DNA of 64,000 nucleotides from Alphaproteobacteria bacterium. GTDB taxonomy: Bacteria > Pseudomonadota > Alphaproteobacteria > Caulobacterales > Parvularculaceae. The notes below the pieces were generated by a model. That model saw nothing but the letters and a program-made list of their open reading frames with translations. It was not told where the DNA came from and made no database searches. Both the position numbers and the translations under genes were made by a program. Location: assembly GCA_016125455.1 (NCBI GenBank), contig WGLS01000004.1:248001-312000 (forward strand), written 5' to 3'. How positions within the stretch are numbered: the first letter of the stretch is position 1; every line of letters starts with the position of its first letter. This document shows positions 54,348 through 64,000 of the stretch, piece by piece.

Positions 54348-56540
54348 ATGGAACCGCTCGTCGTTCTCCTGCCGCTGTTCGGCGCCATGCTCTCGATGCC
54401 GCTGTCGCGGGTCGCGGGGGCAAAGGCGTCAGAGGTACTGACGTCGGGCCTGCTCGGCGTCGCGGCAATTTATTCGTGGGCGCTGTTCTTCGATGTCGCG
54501 ATCGGCGGCCATGACCGGACCCGCGTCCTGTTCGAATGGATCGGGTCAGGCGCCTTCCAGGTGGACTGGGCGGTGCGTCTCGACACGCTGTCGGCGACGA
54601 TGCTCGTCGTCATCAATTCGGTGTCGTTTCTCGTCCACGTGTACTCGATGGGCTACATGAAGGAGTATGGCGAGACGCCGCGGTTTTTCGCCTACCTGTC
54701 GTTGTTCACATTCGCGATGCTGATGCTGGTGACGGCGGACAATTTCGTCCAGCTGTTCTTCGGCTGGGAGGGCGTCGGCCTCGCGTCGTACCTGCTGATC
54801 GGTTTCTGGTACAAGAAAAAGTCTGCTAATGACGCCGCCATAAAGGCGTTCGTCGTAAATCGCGTCGGCGATTTCGGTTTCGCCCTCGGGATTTTCTGCA
54901 TCTTCTATGTGTTCAACACCGTGCAATTCGACGAGGTGCTGAACGCGGTGCGGACAAACGCGGTCGCAACGCCGTTCCTCGCCGCAGAAGGCGCGCCAGT
55001 CCGGCAGCTGACGATCAGCGTGTTTGGCGCCGACTGGCACGCGCTCACGATCATCGGGGTTCTCCTGTTCATTGGAGCGATGGGCAAGTCGGCGCAGTTC
55101 CTGCTGCATACCTGGCTACCTGACGCGATGGAGGGGCCAACCCCGGTTTCCGCGCTGATCCACGCGGCGACGATGGTCACGGCCGGCGTGTTCCTCGTTT
55201 GCCGCACCGCGGAGATTTACGAGGCGGCCCCCGCGGCGGCCGCAATGGTGACGTTGATCGGCGCGACGACGGCCTTCTTTGCGGCGACGGTCGGCCTCCT
55301 CCAGGACGACATCAAGAAGATCGTCGCCTATTCCACCTGCTCACAGCTCGGCTACATGTTCTTCGCCGCGGGCGTTGGGGCCTATGGCGCGGCAATGTTC
55401 CATCTCTTTACCCATGCCTTCTTCAAGGCGCTCCTCTTCCTCGGCTCCGGCGCCGTCATCATCGGCATGCATCACGAGCAAGACACCAAGAAAATGGGCG
55501 GCGTGATTAACCTCCTGCCGCTCACTCACATCTTCATGCTTATCGGCACGATCGCGATCACGGGCGTCGGCGTGCCGGGCGTCAAACTGTTCGGCGTTCC
55601 ACTCGGCACAGCTGGTTTCGTGTCGAAGGACATGGTGATCGAGAGCGCATTCCTGGCGGGCGCCGATGGCCGGGCGTTCGGCATGTTCGCCTTCTTCATG
55701 GGCCTTGGCGCCGCGGCGATGACCGCGTTCTATTCCTGGCGCCTCATGTTCCTGACGTTCTATGGCCCGTCGCGCGCGCCAGACCATGTGGTCAAGCATC
55801 CGCATGAAGTGCCATCGACCATGCTCGCGCCGCTGGCGCCGCTCGCGCTCGGCGCGCTTGTCGCCGGCATGGCTTTTTATCCGCAGTTCGTGGGGGATAA
55901 GTCCGTTGCATTCTGGAACGGCGCGTTGCCGGGCACTGGTGCGGCGGTCGAAATGGTTGCGGACGCCCATGGCGGCGATGACGGTCATGCAACCGAAGAT
56001 TCGCATGCGGCGGAAGCTGCGCACGCCAGCGGCGGATTGGCCGCTGAAGCTTCAACAAGTGAGGCTTCAACAAGTAAAGCGTCGGCCAATGCGGCGGACG
56101 AGCACGGAAGCGAGCACGGAAGCGAGCACGGCGGGCACCATGTGCCGACATGGGTTCTCTGGGCGCCATTTGCGATGATGCTCCTCGGCTCCGGCGCGGC
56201 ATTTGCCCACTATTCCGGTCGCAATCCCCTGAAGCCCGGGCTCCTGCGCGAGGGCGGCATGATCTACGCCTTCCTCAAGAACAAGTGGTACTTCGACGAA
56301 ATCTACGACCGCCTTCTGGTTCGGCCTGCGCTGGCGATCGGGCGATTCCTCTGGAAGGCGGGAGACGGCCGCATAATTGACGGGTTGGGTCCGGACGGAG
56401 TCGCGGCGAGCGTCGCGGCTGGCGCAAGGCGTCTCGTCAAGGCGCAGACCGGCTACATGTACCACTACGCTTTCGCGATGTTGATCGGCGTCGGGATCTT
56501 CATGACCTACGTGCTCGTCCGGGCGGGAGGCGGCCAATGA
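54348..56540 (+). CDS. nuoL: NADH-quinone oxidoreductase subunit L with a His-rich insert
   Basis: A 730-residue antiporter-like subunit with the long lateral helix at the C terminus. [40 protein letters not shown] and [29 protein letters not shown] are conserved, including channel Lys and Glu residues. E. coli NuoL has 613 residues. Here a segment at about residues 541-598 is rich in His, Ala, Ser, Asp and Glu ([19 protein letters not shown]) and is encoded by short DNA repeats. It lies just before the C-terminal helix region. The rest appears normal and functional. Confidence 0.96.
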   Translation: MEPLVVLLPLFGAMLSMPLSRVAGAKASEVLTSGLLGVAAIYSWALFFDVAIGGHDRTRVLFEWIGSGAFQVDWAVRLDTLSATMLVVINSVSFLVHVYSMGYMKEYGETPRFFAYLSLFTFAMLMLVTADNFVQLFFGWEGVGLASYLLIGFWYKKKSANDAAIKAFVVNRVGDFGFALGIFCIFYVFNTVQFDEVLNAVRTNAVATPFLAAEGAPVRQLTISVFGADWHALTIIGVLLFIGAMGKSAQFLLHTWLPDAMEGPTPVSALIHAATMVTAGVFLVCRTAEIYEAAPAAAAMVTLIGATTAFFAATVGLLQDDIKKIVAYSTCSQLGYMFFAAGVGAYGAAMFHLFTHAFFKALLFLGSGAVIIGMHHEQDTKKMGGVINLLPLTHIFMLIGTIAITGVGVPGVKLFGVPLGTAGFVSKDMVIESAFLAGADGRAFGMFAFFMGLGAAAMTAFYSWRLMFLTFYGPSRAPDHVVKHPHEVPSTMLAPLAPLALGALVAGMAFYPQFVGDKSVAFWNGALPGTGAAVEMVADAHGGDDGHATEDSHAAEAAHASGGLAAEASTSEASTSKASANAADEHGSEHGSEHGGHHVPTWVLWAPFAMMLLGSGAAFAHYSGRNPLKPGLLREGGMIYAFLKNKWYFDEIYDRLLVRPALAIGRFLWKAGDGRIIDGLGPDGVAASVAAGARRLVKAQTGYMYHYAFAMLIGVGIFMTYVLVRAGGGQ
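56049..56131. repeat. Short tandem repeats in the NuoL insert
   Basis: GCTTCAACAAGT occurs at 56049-56060 and 56064-56075 with 15-base spacing. GAGCACGGAAGC occurs at 56100-56111 and 56112-56123, with a partial third copy at 56124-56131. Both periods are multiples of three, so changes in copy number keep the frame. Confidence 0.85.
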
Positions 56541-58123
56541 GCGATCTTGGCAACGCCCTGTCGATCCCCTGGCTCAGCCTGATCGCCTTTGCGCCGCTTG
56601 TGGGGGCCTTTTTCATCATGCTTGGCCGGGCGACGGCGCGTCGTACCGACGCCGGGGTCATTGCGCCTGAAGCCGCCGAGGAGGTCGACCGGAACGCCAA
56701 GCGCGTGGCGCTTATCTTCACCCTTGGCGTGTTTGTGGTGTCGCTGTTCGTGTACGGCGCTTATTATGACTCATCGCTCGGCGACTACCAGCTCGTCGAA
56801 CAGGCGTCGTGGATCGCCGGCGTGAACTACAAGATGGGGGTCGACGGGATTTCGGTCCTGTTTGTCCTCCTGACGACATTCTTTTTTCCGATCTGCATCA
56901 TTGCGTCCTGGCGCTCCGTGAAAGACCGGGTGTCTGATTTCATGATTGCATTTCTGGTGATGGAAACGCTCGTGATCGGCGTCTTCTGCGCGCTTGATCT
57001 CGTCGTCTTTTACCTGTTCTTCGAGGGCAGCCTGATCCCGATGTTCCTCGTTATCGGCGTGTGGGGGTCGAAGGGCGAGAAAGAGTTTGGCGGCTACCGG
57101 ATGCCGAGTCGCGTTTATGCGGCGCTCAAGTTCTTCCTGTTCACGTTCATCGGTTCGGTGCTGATGCTGGTGGCAATCCTGTGGATGTACGCGCAGACCG
57201 GCACGACCGACGTGCCGACGCTGCAGCAGACGGCATTCCCCGCCGGGGCGCAGTCCTGGCTGTGGTGGGCGTTCTTCGCAAGCTTCGCCGTCAAGATGCC
57301 CATGTGGCCGGTGCACACCTGGCTGCCGGACGCCCACGTTCAGGCGCCGACGGCAGGGTCAGTAATCCTGGCCGCAATCCTCCTGAAGATGGGCGGGTAC
57401 GGATTTTTGCGCTTCTCGCTGCCGATGTTTCCGCTGGCGAGCGCCGAATTCGCGCCGGTCGTCTTCGCGCTGTCGGTCGTGGCGATCATCTATACGTCGC
57501 TCGTGGCGCTGGCCCAGGAAGACATGAAGAAACTTATCGCCTACTCATCCGTCGCCCATATGGGCTTCGTCACGATGGGAATCTTTACCGGGACCAAGCA
57601 GGGCATCGAAGGCGCGCTTTTCCAGATGCTGTCGCATGGATTTATCTCCGGCGCGCTCTTTCTCTGCGTTGGCGTCGTCTACGATCGGATGCACACCCGC
57701 GAGATCGCGGCCTATGGCGGCCTCGTGCACCGGATGCCGTTCTATGCGTTCCTGTTCCTTTTCTTCACGATGGGCAATGTCGGCCTGCCGGGCGTATCTG
57801 GTTTCATCGGGGAGTTCCTGACCATGGCGGGCGCATTCAGGGTGAATTCGTGGGTGGCGTTCTTCGCGGCCTTCGGCGTTATACTGTCGGCCGCGTACGG
57901 CCTTCGCCTTTACCGGCAAGTGATGTTCGGCAAGCTTGAGAAGGATGGTCTCATGGCAATCGCCGACGTCGACGCGCGCGAGCGCGCGATGCTTGGAGTG
58001 TTGCTGATTTTCGCGCTCTATCTCGGAGTCTATCCGTATCCGGCCCTTAGCGTGTTCGCCCCGTCCGTCGACCTCTTGATGACGAATTTCGACGCCGGGC
58101 TCCTTGCCCGCGCGGGAGGCTGA
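56537..58123 (+). CDS. nuoM: NADH-quinone oxidoreductase subunit M
   Basis: A 528-residue antiporter-like membrane subunit with about fourteen helices. [59 protein letters not shown] and [19 protein letters not shown] are the conserved channel segments with Glu, Lys and His. Its ATG overlaps the nuoL stop by four bases (ATGA), so the two are coupled. The length is normal. Confidence 0.96.
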   Translation: MSDLGNALSIPWLSLIAFAPLVGAFFIMLGRATARRTDAGVIAPEAAEEVDRNAKRVALIFTLGVFVVSLFVYGAYYDSSLGDYQLVEQASWIAGVNYKMGVDGISVLFVLLTTFFFPICIIASWRSVKDRVSDFMIAFLVMETLVIGVFCALDLVVFYLFFEGSLIPMFLVIGVWGSKGEKEFGGYRMPSRVYAALKFFLFTFIGSVLMLVAILWMYAQTGTTDVPTLQQTAFPAGAQSWLWWAFFASFAVKMPMWPVHTWLPDAHVQAPTAGSVILAAILLKMGGYGFLRFSLPMFPLASAEFAPVVFALSVVAIIYTSLVALAQEDMKKLIAYSSVAHMGFVTMGIFTGTKQGIEGALFQMLSHGFISGALFLCVGVVYDRMHTREIAAYGGLVHRMPFYAFLFLFFTMGNVGLPGVSGFIGEFLTMAGAFRVNSWVAFFAAFGVILSAAYGLRLYRQVMFGKLEKDGLMAIADVDARERAMLGVLLIFALYLGVYPYPALSVFAPSVDLLMTNFDAGLLARAGG

Positions 58124-58127
58124 CCAG

Positions 58128-59570
58128 ATGACCCTTCTCGCAGACCTCGGCGCGCTGTTGCCGGAAATCGCCCTCGTCATCGGCGCGGTTGCGCTTTTGA
58201 CTTATGGCGTATTCCAGGGCGAGGAGAGCCGTGACGATCTCGTGTCTATCCTGTGCGTCGGCCTGTTGCTTGGCGCTGTGGCGCTCGTCGCGTCGACGGG
58301 GGGCGCGGCGGCCGCGGCATTCGACGGCGCGTTCCGGATCGACGCCTTCTCGCAGTTCTCCAAGGCGATCATTTTCGGCGCGGCGGCGTTCGCAATCCTG
58401 ATGTCGGCGGACGCCTCGCCTACCGGCGCGCTGAAGCGGTTCGAGTATCCTGTCCTGATCGTGCTTGCGTCTGTCGGCATGTCGCTGATGGTGTCGGCGA
58501 ACGACCTCATTGCGCTGTACATGTCAATCGAGACCCAGAGTCTTGCGCTCTACGTGCTCGCGGCCTTCAATCGGGATAGTCGCCGCTCGACCGAGGCGGG
58601 CCTCAAATACTTCGTGCTCGGCGCTTTGTCTTCGGGCCTGCTGCTCTATGGCGCATCGCTCGTCTATGGCTTCGCCGGATCGACTTCATTTCCGGCAATT
58701 GCGGCCGTGGCGACCGGCCCGGCGGCGAGCCCCGGCCTTGTCGTCGGGCTCGTATTCGTGATCTGCGGACTGGCGTTCAAGGTGTCCGCCGCGCCGTTCC
58801 ATATGTGGACGCCGGACGTCTACGAGGGGGCGCCGACCCCGGTCACTGCATTTTTCGCAGCAGCGCCCAAGGTTGCTGCGATGGCGCTTTTCGCGCGCGC
58901 CCTCGTCGGGGCTTTTCCCGAAGCGGTCGCCGACTGGCGGCCCGTGATCGCAATGATCGCCGTCGCATCGATGGCTGTGGGGTCGGTTTCGGCGATCGTG
59001 CAAACCAATATCAAGCGACTTCTGGCCTATTCGTCGATTGGCCATATGGGCTTTGCGCTCGTGGGCCTTGCGGCCGGTACGGAAGACGGCGTCGCGGGCG
59101 TCCTGATTTACATGTCGATCTATGTCGTGATGACCGTCGGCTCGTTCGCCTGCGTCCTCATGATGCGCCGCCAGGGCGGGCGCACCGAGAATATCTCTGA
59201 TCTGTCGGGACTGGCGACGACGGACAAGGGCCTGGCGCTAATCCTCGGCGTGCTCCTGTTTTCACTGGCCGGCGTGCCGCCGACCGGTGGTTTCTTCGGC
59301 AAGCTTTTCGTATTCGCCGCGGCGGTCGAAACCGGCATGATATGGCTGGCGGTCGTCGGCGTACTGATGAGCGCGATCGCCGCGTTCTACTACTTGCGGA
59401 TCGTCAAGATCATCTGGTTTGATGACGCGGCGCCGGCATTCCTGCGCGAGGGCGGGGCCCGGCTTGGCCTTATTGCATCCCTGGCGGCGGCGTTGATGCT
59501 GCCCGGCCTTCTGTTCCTTATCGCCCCCTTGCAAGCGGCCGCCAATACCGCCGCCGCATCGCTGTTCTAG
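58128..59570 (+). CDS. nuoN: NADH-quinone oxidoreductase subunit N
   Basis: A 480-residue antiporter-like subunit. SIETQSLALYVLAAFNRDS, FHMWTPDVYEGAPTPVTAFFAAAPK and RLLAYSSIGHMGFALVGLAAGT are the conserved channel segments. The length is normal. GGAGG before the ATG at 58128, which sits just after the nuoM stop, decides the start. It is the last nuo gene and is followed four bases later by birA. Confidence 0.96.
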   Translation: MTLLADLGALLPEIALVIGAVALLTYGVFQGEESRDDLVSILCVGLLLGAVALVASTGGAAAAAFDGAFRIDAFSQFSKAIIFGAAAFAILMSADASPTGALKRFEYPVLIVLASVGMSLMVSANDLIALYMSIETQSLALYVLAAFNRDSRRSTEAGLKYFVLGALSSGLLLYGASLVYGFAGSTSFPAIAAVATGPAASPGLVVGLVFVICGLAFKVSAAPFHMWTPDVYEGAPTPVTAFFAAAPKVAAMALFARALVGAFPEAVADWRPVIAMIAVASMAVGSVSAIVQTNIKRLLAYSSIGHMGFALVGLAAGTEDGVAGVLIYMSIYVVMTVGSFACVLMMRRQGGRTENISDLSGLATTDKGLALILGVLLFSLAGVPPTGGFFGKLFVFAAAVETGMIWLAVVGVLMSAIAAFYYLRIVKIIWFDDAAPAFLREGGARLGLIASLAAALMLPGLLFLIAPLQAAANTAAASLF

Positions 59571-59574
59571 GCGC

Positions 59575-60315
59575 GTGGAATTCGTCGCCGGCGTTCCCGT
59601 CGCGACCTTCGACGAGCTAGATTCGACCAGCGCGGAGGCCAAGCGTCGCGCCGCAACCGGCGACGCAGGGCCGGTCTGGATCGTTGCGCGGCGCCAGACA
59701 TCCGGCTACGGACGACGCGGCGACGCCTGGCGCAGCGATGAAGGCGATCTCATGGCGACGCGGCTGTTCCCGCTGCGGCGCAACGATCCGCCTCCAGCCC
59801 AGCTGTCGTTCGTGTCCGCGATCGCCATGGGCGATACGATCGACAGCCTCGCGCCAGGCGCTGGGCTCCAGCTCAAATGGCCGAATGACGTGCTGATCGA
59901 CGGCGCCAAGGTCTGCGGGTTGTTGCCGGAACTTGTATCGCGGCCGGGCGCAGATCCGATCGTGGCGCTAGGCGTCGGGCTCAACATTGTGTCGGCGCCC
60001 AATCTGCCGGACAAGGCGACGACAAGGCTGGCGGATCATCTCGGCGCGCCGCCGAAGCCGGCGGTAGACCTTGTGCTCGCGCGTCTGGAAGCGGCGCTTG
60101 CCGCCCGGCTTGCCGAATGGCGCTATGGGGGGTTTGAGCCGATCCGTCGCGCCTGGACGGCCCGGGCATTCGGCCTCGGCGCGAGGGCCCGCATCGTCGG
60201 CGCCGGCGCTGAGCTTCAAGGGGTCGTGACGGGGCTGGAGCCTGACGGCGGCTTGCGCCTTGAGCATCAGGGCCGCATCGTGATCGCCCGCGCCGGCTCA
60301 TTTGTTCTGGACTGA
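59575..60315 (+). CDS. birA: Biotin--[acetyl-CoA-carboxylase] ligase
   Basis: A 246-residue monofunctional biotin protein ligase. [30 protein letters not shown] (the ATP/biotin loop, GxGRRG-like), [18 protein letters not shown] (KWPNDV) and the C-terminal SH3-like domain ([24 protein letters not shown]) are present. It lacks the N-terminal DNA-binding domain of E. coli BirA, so it is an enzyme only. It starts with a GTG at 59575, four bases after nuoN. The position at the end of the complex I genes is common in alphaproteobacteria. Confidence 0.93.
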   Translation: MEFVAGVPVATFDELDSTSAEAKRRAATGDAGPVWIVARRQTSGYGRRGDAWRSDEGDLMATRLFPLRRNDPPPAQLSFVSAIAMGDTIDSLAPGAGLQLKWPNDVLIDGAKVCGLLPELVSRPGADPIVALGVGLNIVSAPNLPDKATTRLADHLGAPPKPAVDLVLARLEAALAARLAEWRYGGFEPIRRAWTARAFGLGARARIVGAGAELQGVVTGLEPDGGLRLEHQGRIVIARAGSFVLD

Positions 60316-60364
60316 AGCGGCGCACGGACTGCGCCGCCGGAAGCATTCTGGAGAACTATTCGCC

Positions 60365-61138
60365 ATGCTGCTTGCATTCGACGTCGGCAACACCAACTCC
60401 GCGTTCGCGCTGTTTGACGGCGAGCGCGTCGTCGCGAAATGGCGCACGGCGACCTCGGCAGCGCGCACCGCCGACGAATACGCGGCCTGGTTGGCGCAAC
60501 TGATGGCGCTTGATGGCTACAAGCTGACCGACGTCAAGCAATGCATCATCTCAAATGTCGTCCCGCAGTCCCTGTTTAATCTTCGAAATCTGTCCAGGCG
60601 ATACTTTCAGGTTGAACCCTTCGTCGTAACGGCGGCGACGGTGCCCGGGGTGCAGGTGCGGATCCCGAAGCCTGCCGAGGCCGGCGCGGATCGCCTCGTC
60701 AACGCCGTCGCGGGCCATACGAAGTATGGCGGACCGCTTGTCATTGTGGACAGCGGCACGGCGACGAATTTCGACGTTGTCGGCGCCGACGGCGCTTTCG
60801 AGGGCGGCGTGATCGCGCCCGGCATCAACCTTTCGATGCAAGCGCTCCATGACGCCGCCGCGCAACTGCCGCGCGTCGCGATCGAGCGGCCCGCGACCGT
60901 AATCGGCGTTGATACCGTCGGCGCCATGCAGTCCGGCGTATTCTGGGGGTATGTCAGCCTGATTGAAGGCGTCGTCGCGCGGATCAAGGCGGAGTATCCG
61001 GCGCCGTTGAAGATTGTCGCCACGGGCGGCGTTGCATCGCTGTTCGAAGGGGCGACGGACAGCATCGACCATTTCGACGGCGATCTCACGATCGACGGTC
61101 TACTGGAAATTCACAGGCGGTTGCAGGCAAAGGGCTGA
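60365..61138 (+). CDS. coaX: Type III pantothenate kinase
   Basis: A 257-residue kinase of the CoaX type, first step of CoA synthesis. [18 protein letters not shown] is the phosphate-binding motif; [33 protein letters not shown] supplies the catalytic Asp and substrate-binding loop; [23 protein letters not shown] follows. It needs a monovalent cation, as the family does. GGAGAA lies before the ATG at 60365, after birA. The length is normal. Confidence 0.95.
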   Translation: MLLAFDVGNTNSAFALFDGERVVAKWRTATSAARTADEYAAWLAQLMALDGYKLTDVKQCIISNVVPQSLFNLRNLSRRYFQVEPFVVTAATVPGVQVRIPKPAEAGADRLVNAVAGHTKYGGPLVIVDSGTATNFDVVGADGAFEGGVIAPGINLSMQALHDAAAQLPRVAIERPATVIGVDTVGAMQSGVFWGYVSLIEGVVARIKAEYPAPLKIVATGGVASLFEGATDSIDHFDGDLTIDGLLEIHRRLQAKG

Positions 61139-61223
61139 AGCCTTGCCCATGCGGCGATGAACCCAATGGCGACGCTGGCGCGCTATCGCTAGCGTTGGCG
61201 CGTACGAACAATTCAAGGTGTGA

Positions 61224-62876
61224 ATGTCAAAGGAAGATCTGGTTTTTTTGCCGCTCGGCGGGTCCGGCGAGATCGGCATGAACATGAATTTGTACGGCGT
61301 CGGAACGCGGTCCGCCCGGAAATGGATAATGATCGACTGCGGCGTCACGTTCGGCGGCCCGGAGACGCCCGGCGTTGACCTGATTATGCCGGATCCGTCC
61401 TATATCCTTGAGTTCAAGGACGACCTCCTCGCGCTATTCCTCACCCACGCCCACGAAGACCATATCGGGGCCGTGGCGCACATTGCGCCGATGCTGGACT
61501 GTCCGGTCTACGCGACGCCCTTCACCGCGGAACTCGTCAAGTCGAAGCTCGAGGAGGCTGACGCAGCGATCGACCTTCGGGTTATCGAGATGGGCGCGCG
61601 CCTGAAGGTCGGTCCGTTCGACCTTGAATACGTAACGCTGACCCATTCGATCCCCGAGCCGAACGCGATCGCGATCCGCACCGCGCTTGGAAATGTTCTG
61701 CATACGGGCGACTGGAAGCTGGACGACGCTCCCTCTCTCGGTCCCGTCACGGACGCGGCGAGCCTTGAGGCGTTCGGCGCCGAGGGCGTGGAGTGCATCG
61801 TCTGCGATTCAACCAACGTGCTATCGCCCGGCGAGTCCGGATCGGAAAGCGCGGTGCAGGAGAGCTTGAAAGACCTGATCTCGCAGCAGCCGAACCGGGT
61901 TTTCGTCGCCACGTTCGCCTCGAACGTCGGCCGGGTGCTGTCCATCTGCAAGGCGGCGGCGGCGGCGGATCGGAGCGTCTGCCTGCTTGGCCGCTCGATG
62001 TTGCGGATTGTGCGCGCCGCCAAGACCGTAGGCATCCTGCCTGAAAGCCTCAAGTTCGTGGAGCCGCGCGACGCCGGCTTCCTGCCGAAGGAACATGTGC
62101 TCTACCTTTGCACGGGCAGCCAGGGCGAGCCCCGCGCGGCCCTCTCGCGAATCGCCCGTGACGATCACCCTGAAATTGCGATCAGCGAAGGCGATACGGT
62201 GATCTTCTCGTCGAAGATTATTCCCGGCAATGAGCGCGAGATCTACGATCTGCAGAACCTGCTGGTCGATCTCGGGGCGGGGATCATCACCGAGCGGGAC
62301 GCCTTCATTCACGTTTCCGGCCATCCGAACCAGGGCGAGCTTGCCAGAATGTATGGCTGGGCGAAGCCGCGGCTCGCCATCCCGGTTCACGGCGAGGCGC
62401 GGCATCTTGAGTTCCACGCCGACTTCGCCCGCCGGCTCGGCGTCGAAGACAGCCTCGCGCCGCGCAATGGCGATCTCATTCGCATCGCGCCGGGCGGATT
62501 GGCGCTACTTGATGAGGCGCCCTCTGGCCGGCTTTATCTCGATGGAAAGATCCTGGTGCCCGAGGGCGGCGGTTCGATCCGGGAGCGGAAGAAGCTTGGT
62601 TGGGCAGGCGTTGCCCATGTCGCGGTGGCGATCGACAAGGCCGGCCGCATTTCCGGCGAGGTCGTCGCGCGCTGCATTGGCGCGCCGCCGATCGATGGCG
62701 AGCCGCTCGAAGACCTTATCGCCGAAGCAGTTGAAGACGCGCTCGATGATCTTCCCGCGTCGAAGCGAAGGGATGTCGTCGCGGTAGAGACAACGGCAAT
62801 GCGCGCGGCGCGCCAGGCGGCCGTCTCGACCTGGGGCAAGCGGCCGGCCGTCCTCGTTTCGGTGATCCTGGTCTGA
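61224..62876 (+). CDS. rnj: Ribonuclease J
   Basis: A 550-residue beta-CASP metallo-beta-lactamase nuclease. The HxHxDH motif is HAHEDH (H75, H77, D79, H80). LPLGGSGEIGMNMNLYG opens the protein. VHGEARHLEFHADFARRLG is a beta-CASP signature with metal His, and the C-terminal domain is present. RNase J acts as an endo- and 5'-3' exonuclease in RNA turnover. The start is the ATG at 61224 with AAGGTG upstream. It follows coaX by 86 bases, as in many alphaproteobacteria. Confidence 0.95.
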   Translation: MSKEDLVFLPLGGSGEIGMNMNLYGVGTRSARKWIMIDCGVTFGGPETPGVDLIMPDPSYILEFKDDLLALFLTHAHEDHIGAVAHIAPMLDCPVYATPFTAELVKSKLEEADAAIDLRVIEMGARLKVGPFDLEYVTLTHSIPEPNAIAIRTALGNVLHTGDWKLDDAPSLGPVTDAASLEAFGAEGVECIVCDSTNVLSPGESGSESAVQESLKDLISQQPNRVFVATFASNVGRVLSICKAAAAADRSVCLLGRSMLRIVRAAKTVGILPESLKFVEPRDAGFLPKEHVLYLCTGSQGEPRAALSRIARDDHPEIAISEGDTVIFSSKIIPGNEREIYDLQNLLVDLGAGIITERDAFIHVSGHPNQGELARMYGWAKPRLAIPVHGEARHLEFHADFARRLGVEDSLAPRNGDLIRIAPGGLALLDEAPSGRLYLDGKILVPEGGGSIRERKKLGWAGVAHVAVAIDKAGRISGEVVARCIGAPPIDGEPLEDLIAEAVEDALDDLPASKRRDVVAVETTAMRAARQAAVSTWGKRPAVLVSVILV

Positions 62877-62880
62877 GCCA

Positions 62881-63114
62881 ATGAACCCCGCAGGCGCAAT
62901 CGTCATCTACATCCTGATATGGTGGTGCGTCTTCTTCGCCGTCCTGCCGATCGGCGTGCGTCCGGATGAAAACGATATCCCCGGGGCCGATCGCGGCGCG
63001 CCGTCCGATCCACGCCTGAAACAGAAGGCGATCTGGACCACCGGCATTGCATTTATTCTGTGGCTGGCCGCCGTCGCCGTCATTCTGAGCGGCGTTATCG
63101 ATTATCGCGACTGA
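62881..63114 (+). CDS. DUF1467 membrane protein
   Basis: A 77-residue protein with two membrane helices. IVIYILIWWCVFFAVLPIGVRP is the family hallmark, and the second helix is WTTGIAFILWLAAVAVILSGVI. It is regularly found after rnj in alphaproteobacteria; the function is unknown. It starts four bases after the rnj stop, so it is probably co-transcribed. Confidence 0.92.
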   Translation: MNPAGAIVIYILIWWCVFFAVLPIGVRPDENDIPGADRGAPSDPRLKQKAIWTTGIAFILWLAAVAVILSGVIDYRD

Positions 63115-63149
63115 TCGCGCCGGATTTCACCTCCTTCCATATCTTCCGC

Positions 63150-63178
63150 TTGCGGAATGAAGATCCATGCGCTATAGT
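63150..63178 (+). promoter_or_regulatory. Sigma-70-like promoter upstream of mgtE
   Basis: TTGCGG (63150-63155) and TATAGT (63173-63178) are separated by 17 bases, a very good match to a housekeeping promoter. It lies in the 338-base gap between the DUF1467 gene and mgtE. The predicted start, near 63185, would give an untranslated leader of about 270 bases. Confidence 0.65.
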
Positions 63179-63452
63179 ACAACTTCCTCCTCTTTAGTGC
63201 GTGCACGAACCGGAACCAGTGCGTAAGGGCGCCGGCGAAGCGTAGCTGGCCAGCGCATTCGCGTGGGGCGTCCCGCGGACGCCGTTGGCGCGGGCGTCGC
63301 GCCACGAAAGATGCGGGGCGGCGCGTTCGCGTCTGGATAGCCGTTTGCGCCTGAGAAGCCCCGGAGCCCGCTCGCGCCAGGCTGGCGAATTGTATATGTA
63401 GGCAAACGCCGTCCCGCCCGACCCCGGGGGCGGACCAGTGAAGAGGGCGCCG
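63179..63452 (+). other. Long GC-rich leader of mgtE
   Basis: No gene is supported here. GC-rich, self-complementary segments are present, including GGCGTCC (63267-63273) and GGACGCC (63277-63283) around a three-base loop. A minus-strand frame across it looks like an artefact. A leader this long before a magnesium transporter could hold a cis-acting RNA, but I do not recognise an M-box or other known riboswitch. Confidence 0.4.
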
Positions 63453-64000
63453 ATGACGGATCAATCAACGGACAACGCACCCGGAAAAGTGCCTGATGGC
63501 GAGGCGTCGGCAGCGCATGAGATCGACGTTGCGCGCGCCAGCCTCGATCATGGCCGTTCGAACGCCTCCGGCCACGCGACGGACGCGCCCGAGTCGAATG
63601 ACGATCACGCTGGCGAGATGGCCGACAACGCGCTCATCGAGGCCGATGCCGCGCAAGACGATGGGGACGACGACGGCCGCACCATCGCCGAAGCGTTTCT
63701 CGAGACCACCCAGACGGCCATCGAAGATAGCGACGTCGACGGCCTGAACGAGATTGTCGAGGAACTTCACCCGGCGGATCTTGCGGACCTGATCGGGCAC
63801 CTCGACGAAGAGGAACGCGCCGCTTTCATGGGCCTTCTTGGCGGTCGCCTGCCGTCCGAGGTGCTGCCCGAGCTCGATGCGTCACTCACCGAGGAAGTCG
63901 TTTCGGCGATGACGCCGGCGGCGGTCGCCGAAGCGGTTGTCGAGCTGGATACTGATGACGCGGCGTTCATCCTTGAGGAGCTCGACGAGGCGAAGCGGGC
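63453..64000 (+). CDS. mgtE: MgtE family magnesium transporter, partial (N-terminal part)
   Basis: The first 182 residues of an MgtE-type transporter; the CBS and membrane domains lie beyond the window. The first 75 or so residues are acidic and low-complexity (many Asp, Ala, His, Asn), longer than the usual N terminus. The conserved N-domain then starts: IVEELHPADLADLIGHLDEEERAAFMGLLG, LPSEVLPELDASLTEEVVSAM and DTDDAAFILEELDE, which form the Mg2+-sensing superhelix. AGAGGG lies before the ATG at 63453. Confidence 0.88.
   Translation, partial: MTDQSTDNAPGKVPDGEASAAHEIDVARASLDHGRSNASGHATDAPESNDDHAGEMADNALIEADAAQDDGDDDGRTIAEAFLETTQTAIEDSDVDGLNEIVEELHPADLADLIGHLDEEERAAFMGLLGGRLPSEVLPELDASLTEEVVSAMTPAAVAEAVVELDTDDAAFILEELDEAKR

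Noticed and set aside
63128-63136. CACCTCCTT, identical to the 3' end of 16S rRNA
   Set aside because: No surrounding rRNA sequence is present. On minus it would be a Shine-Dalgarno sequence, but no start codon follows at a usable distance. Chance match.
1-64000. CRISPR array, prophage, toxin-antitoxin pair or restriction system
   Set aside because: Looked for on both strands. No repeat-spacer pattern, phage structural genes or recognisable defence genes were seen.

Overview
The window looks like a chromosomal segment of a GC-rich alphaproteobacterium. The evidence is a divK-pleD pair followed by rpmG (the Caulobacter-type cell-cycle locus), a DinB polymerase with an N-terminal CxxC/CxxC extension, and a complex I run ending nuoN-birA-coaX-rnj-DUF1467, which is a typical alphaproteobacterial order. 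A DUF6090-like protein, a VPLPA-CTERM-type protein and a TonB receptor suggest an aquatic Parvularculales/Hyphomonadaceae-like lineage, but this is inference. I see no rRNA, tRNA, CRISPR array, prophage or insertion sequence.

Layout. 1-3405 (minus): dinB, a RidA-family protein, a FemAB-like acetyltransferase and two tandem DUF2007-like genes, the last cut by the window edge. 3539-5830 (plus): divK-pleD and a DUF2306 membrane protein. 5849-14483: rpmG, greA, an M13 lipoprotein peptidase and carB on minus, with a tandem pair of paralogous membrane proteins on plus. 14783-18286 (plus): CNT nucleoside transporter, CDP-alcohol phosphatidyltransferase, a streptogramin-lyase-like beta-propeller and a Reeler-like CxxCH protein. 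18324-33183: an accessory metabolic region with MBL hydrolase, DUF488, TonB receptor, enoyl-CoA hydratase, Old Yellow Enzyme relative, a VPLPA-CTERM gene broken by a 20-bp tandem duplication, acyltransferase, two membrane proteins, P450, a clavaminate-synthase-like protein lacking expected iron ligands, a 2OG-Fe(II) oxygenase and a methyltransferase.

33314-62876 is the complex I locus. nuoE, F, G, HI and JKLMN occur in canonical order on plus, but four blocks of unrelated genes separate them: OmpA-like/small membrane/FkbM; secreted protein/HU/GNAT/sulfotransferase; a seven-gene block of mixed strand; and serine hydrolase plus secreted zincin. Several of these genes are antisense to nuo, so a single nuoE-N transcript is unlikely. 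nuoA-D are not in the window. nuoJ-N are tightly packed and continue into birA, coaX, rnj and a DUF1467 gene. The window ends in the N-terminal part of an MgtE magnesium transporter, preceded by a good promoter and a leader of about 270 nt.

The most unusual observations are the 20-bp duplication that separates a signal peptide from its sorted protein, the repeatedly interrupted complex I locus with a lower-GC patch, the ligand-poor clavaminate-synthase-like protein, the histidine-rich repeat loop in NuoL, and the long mgtE leader.
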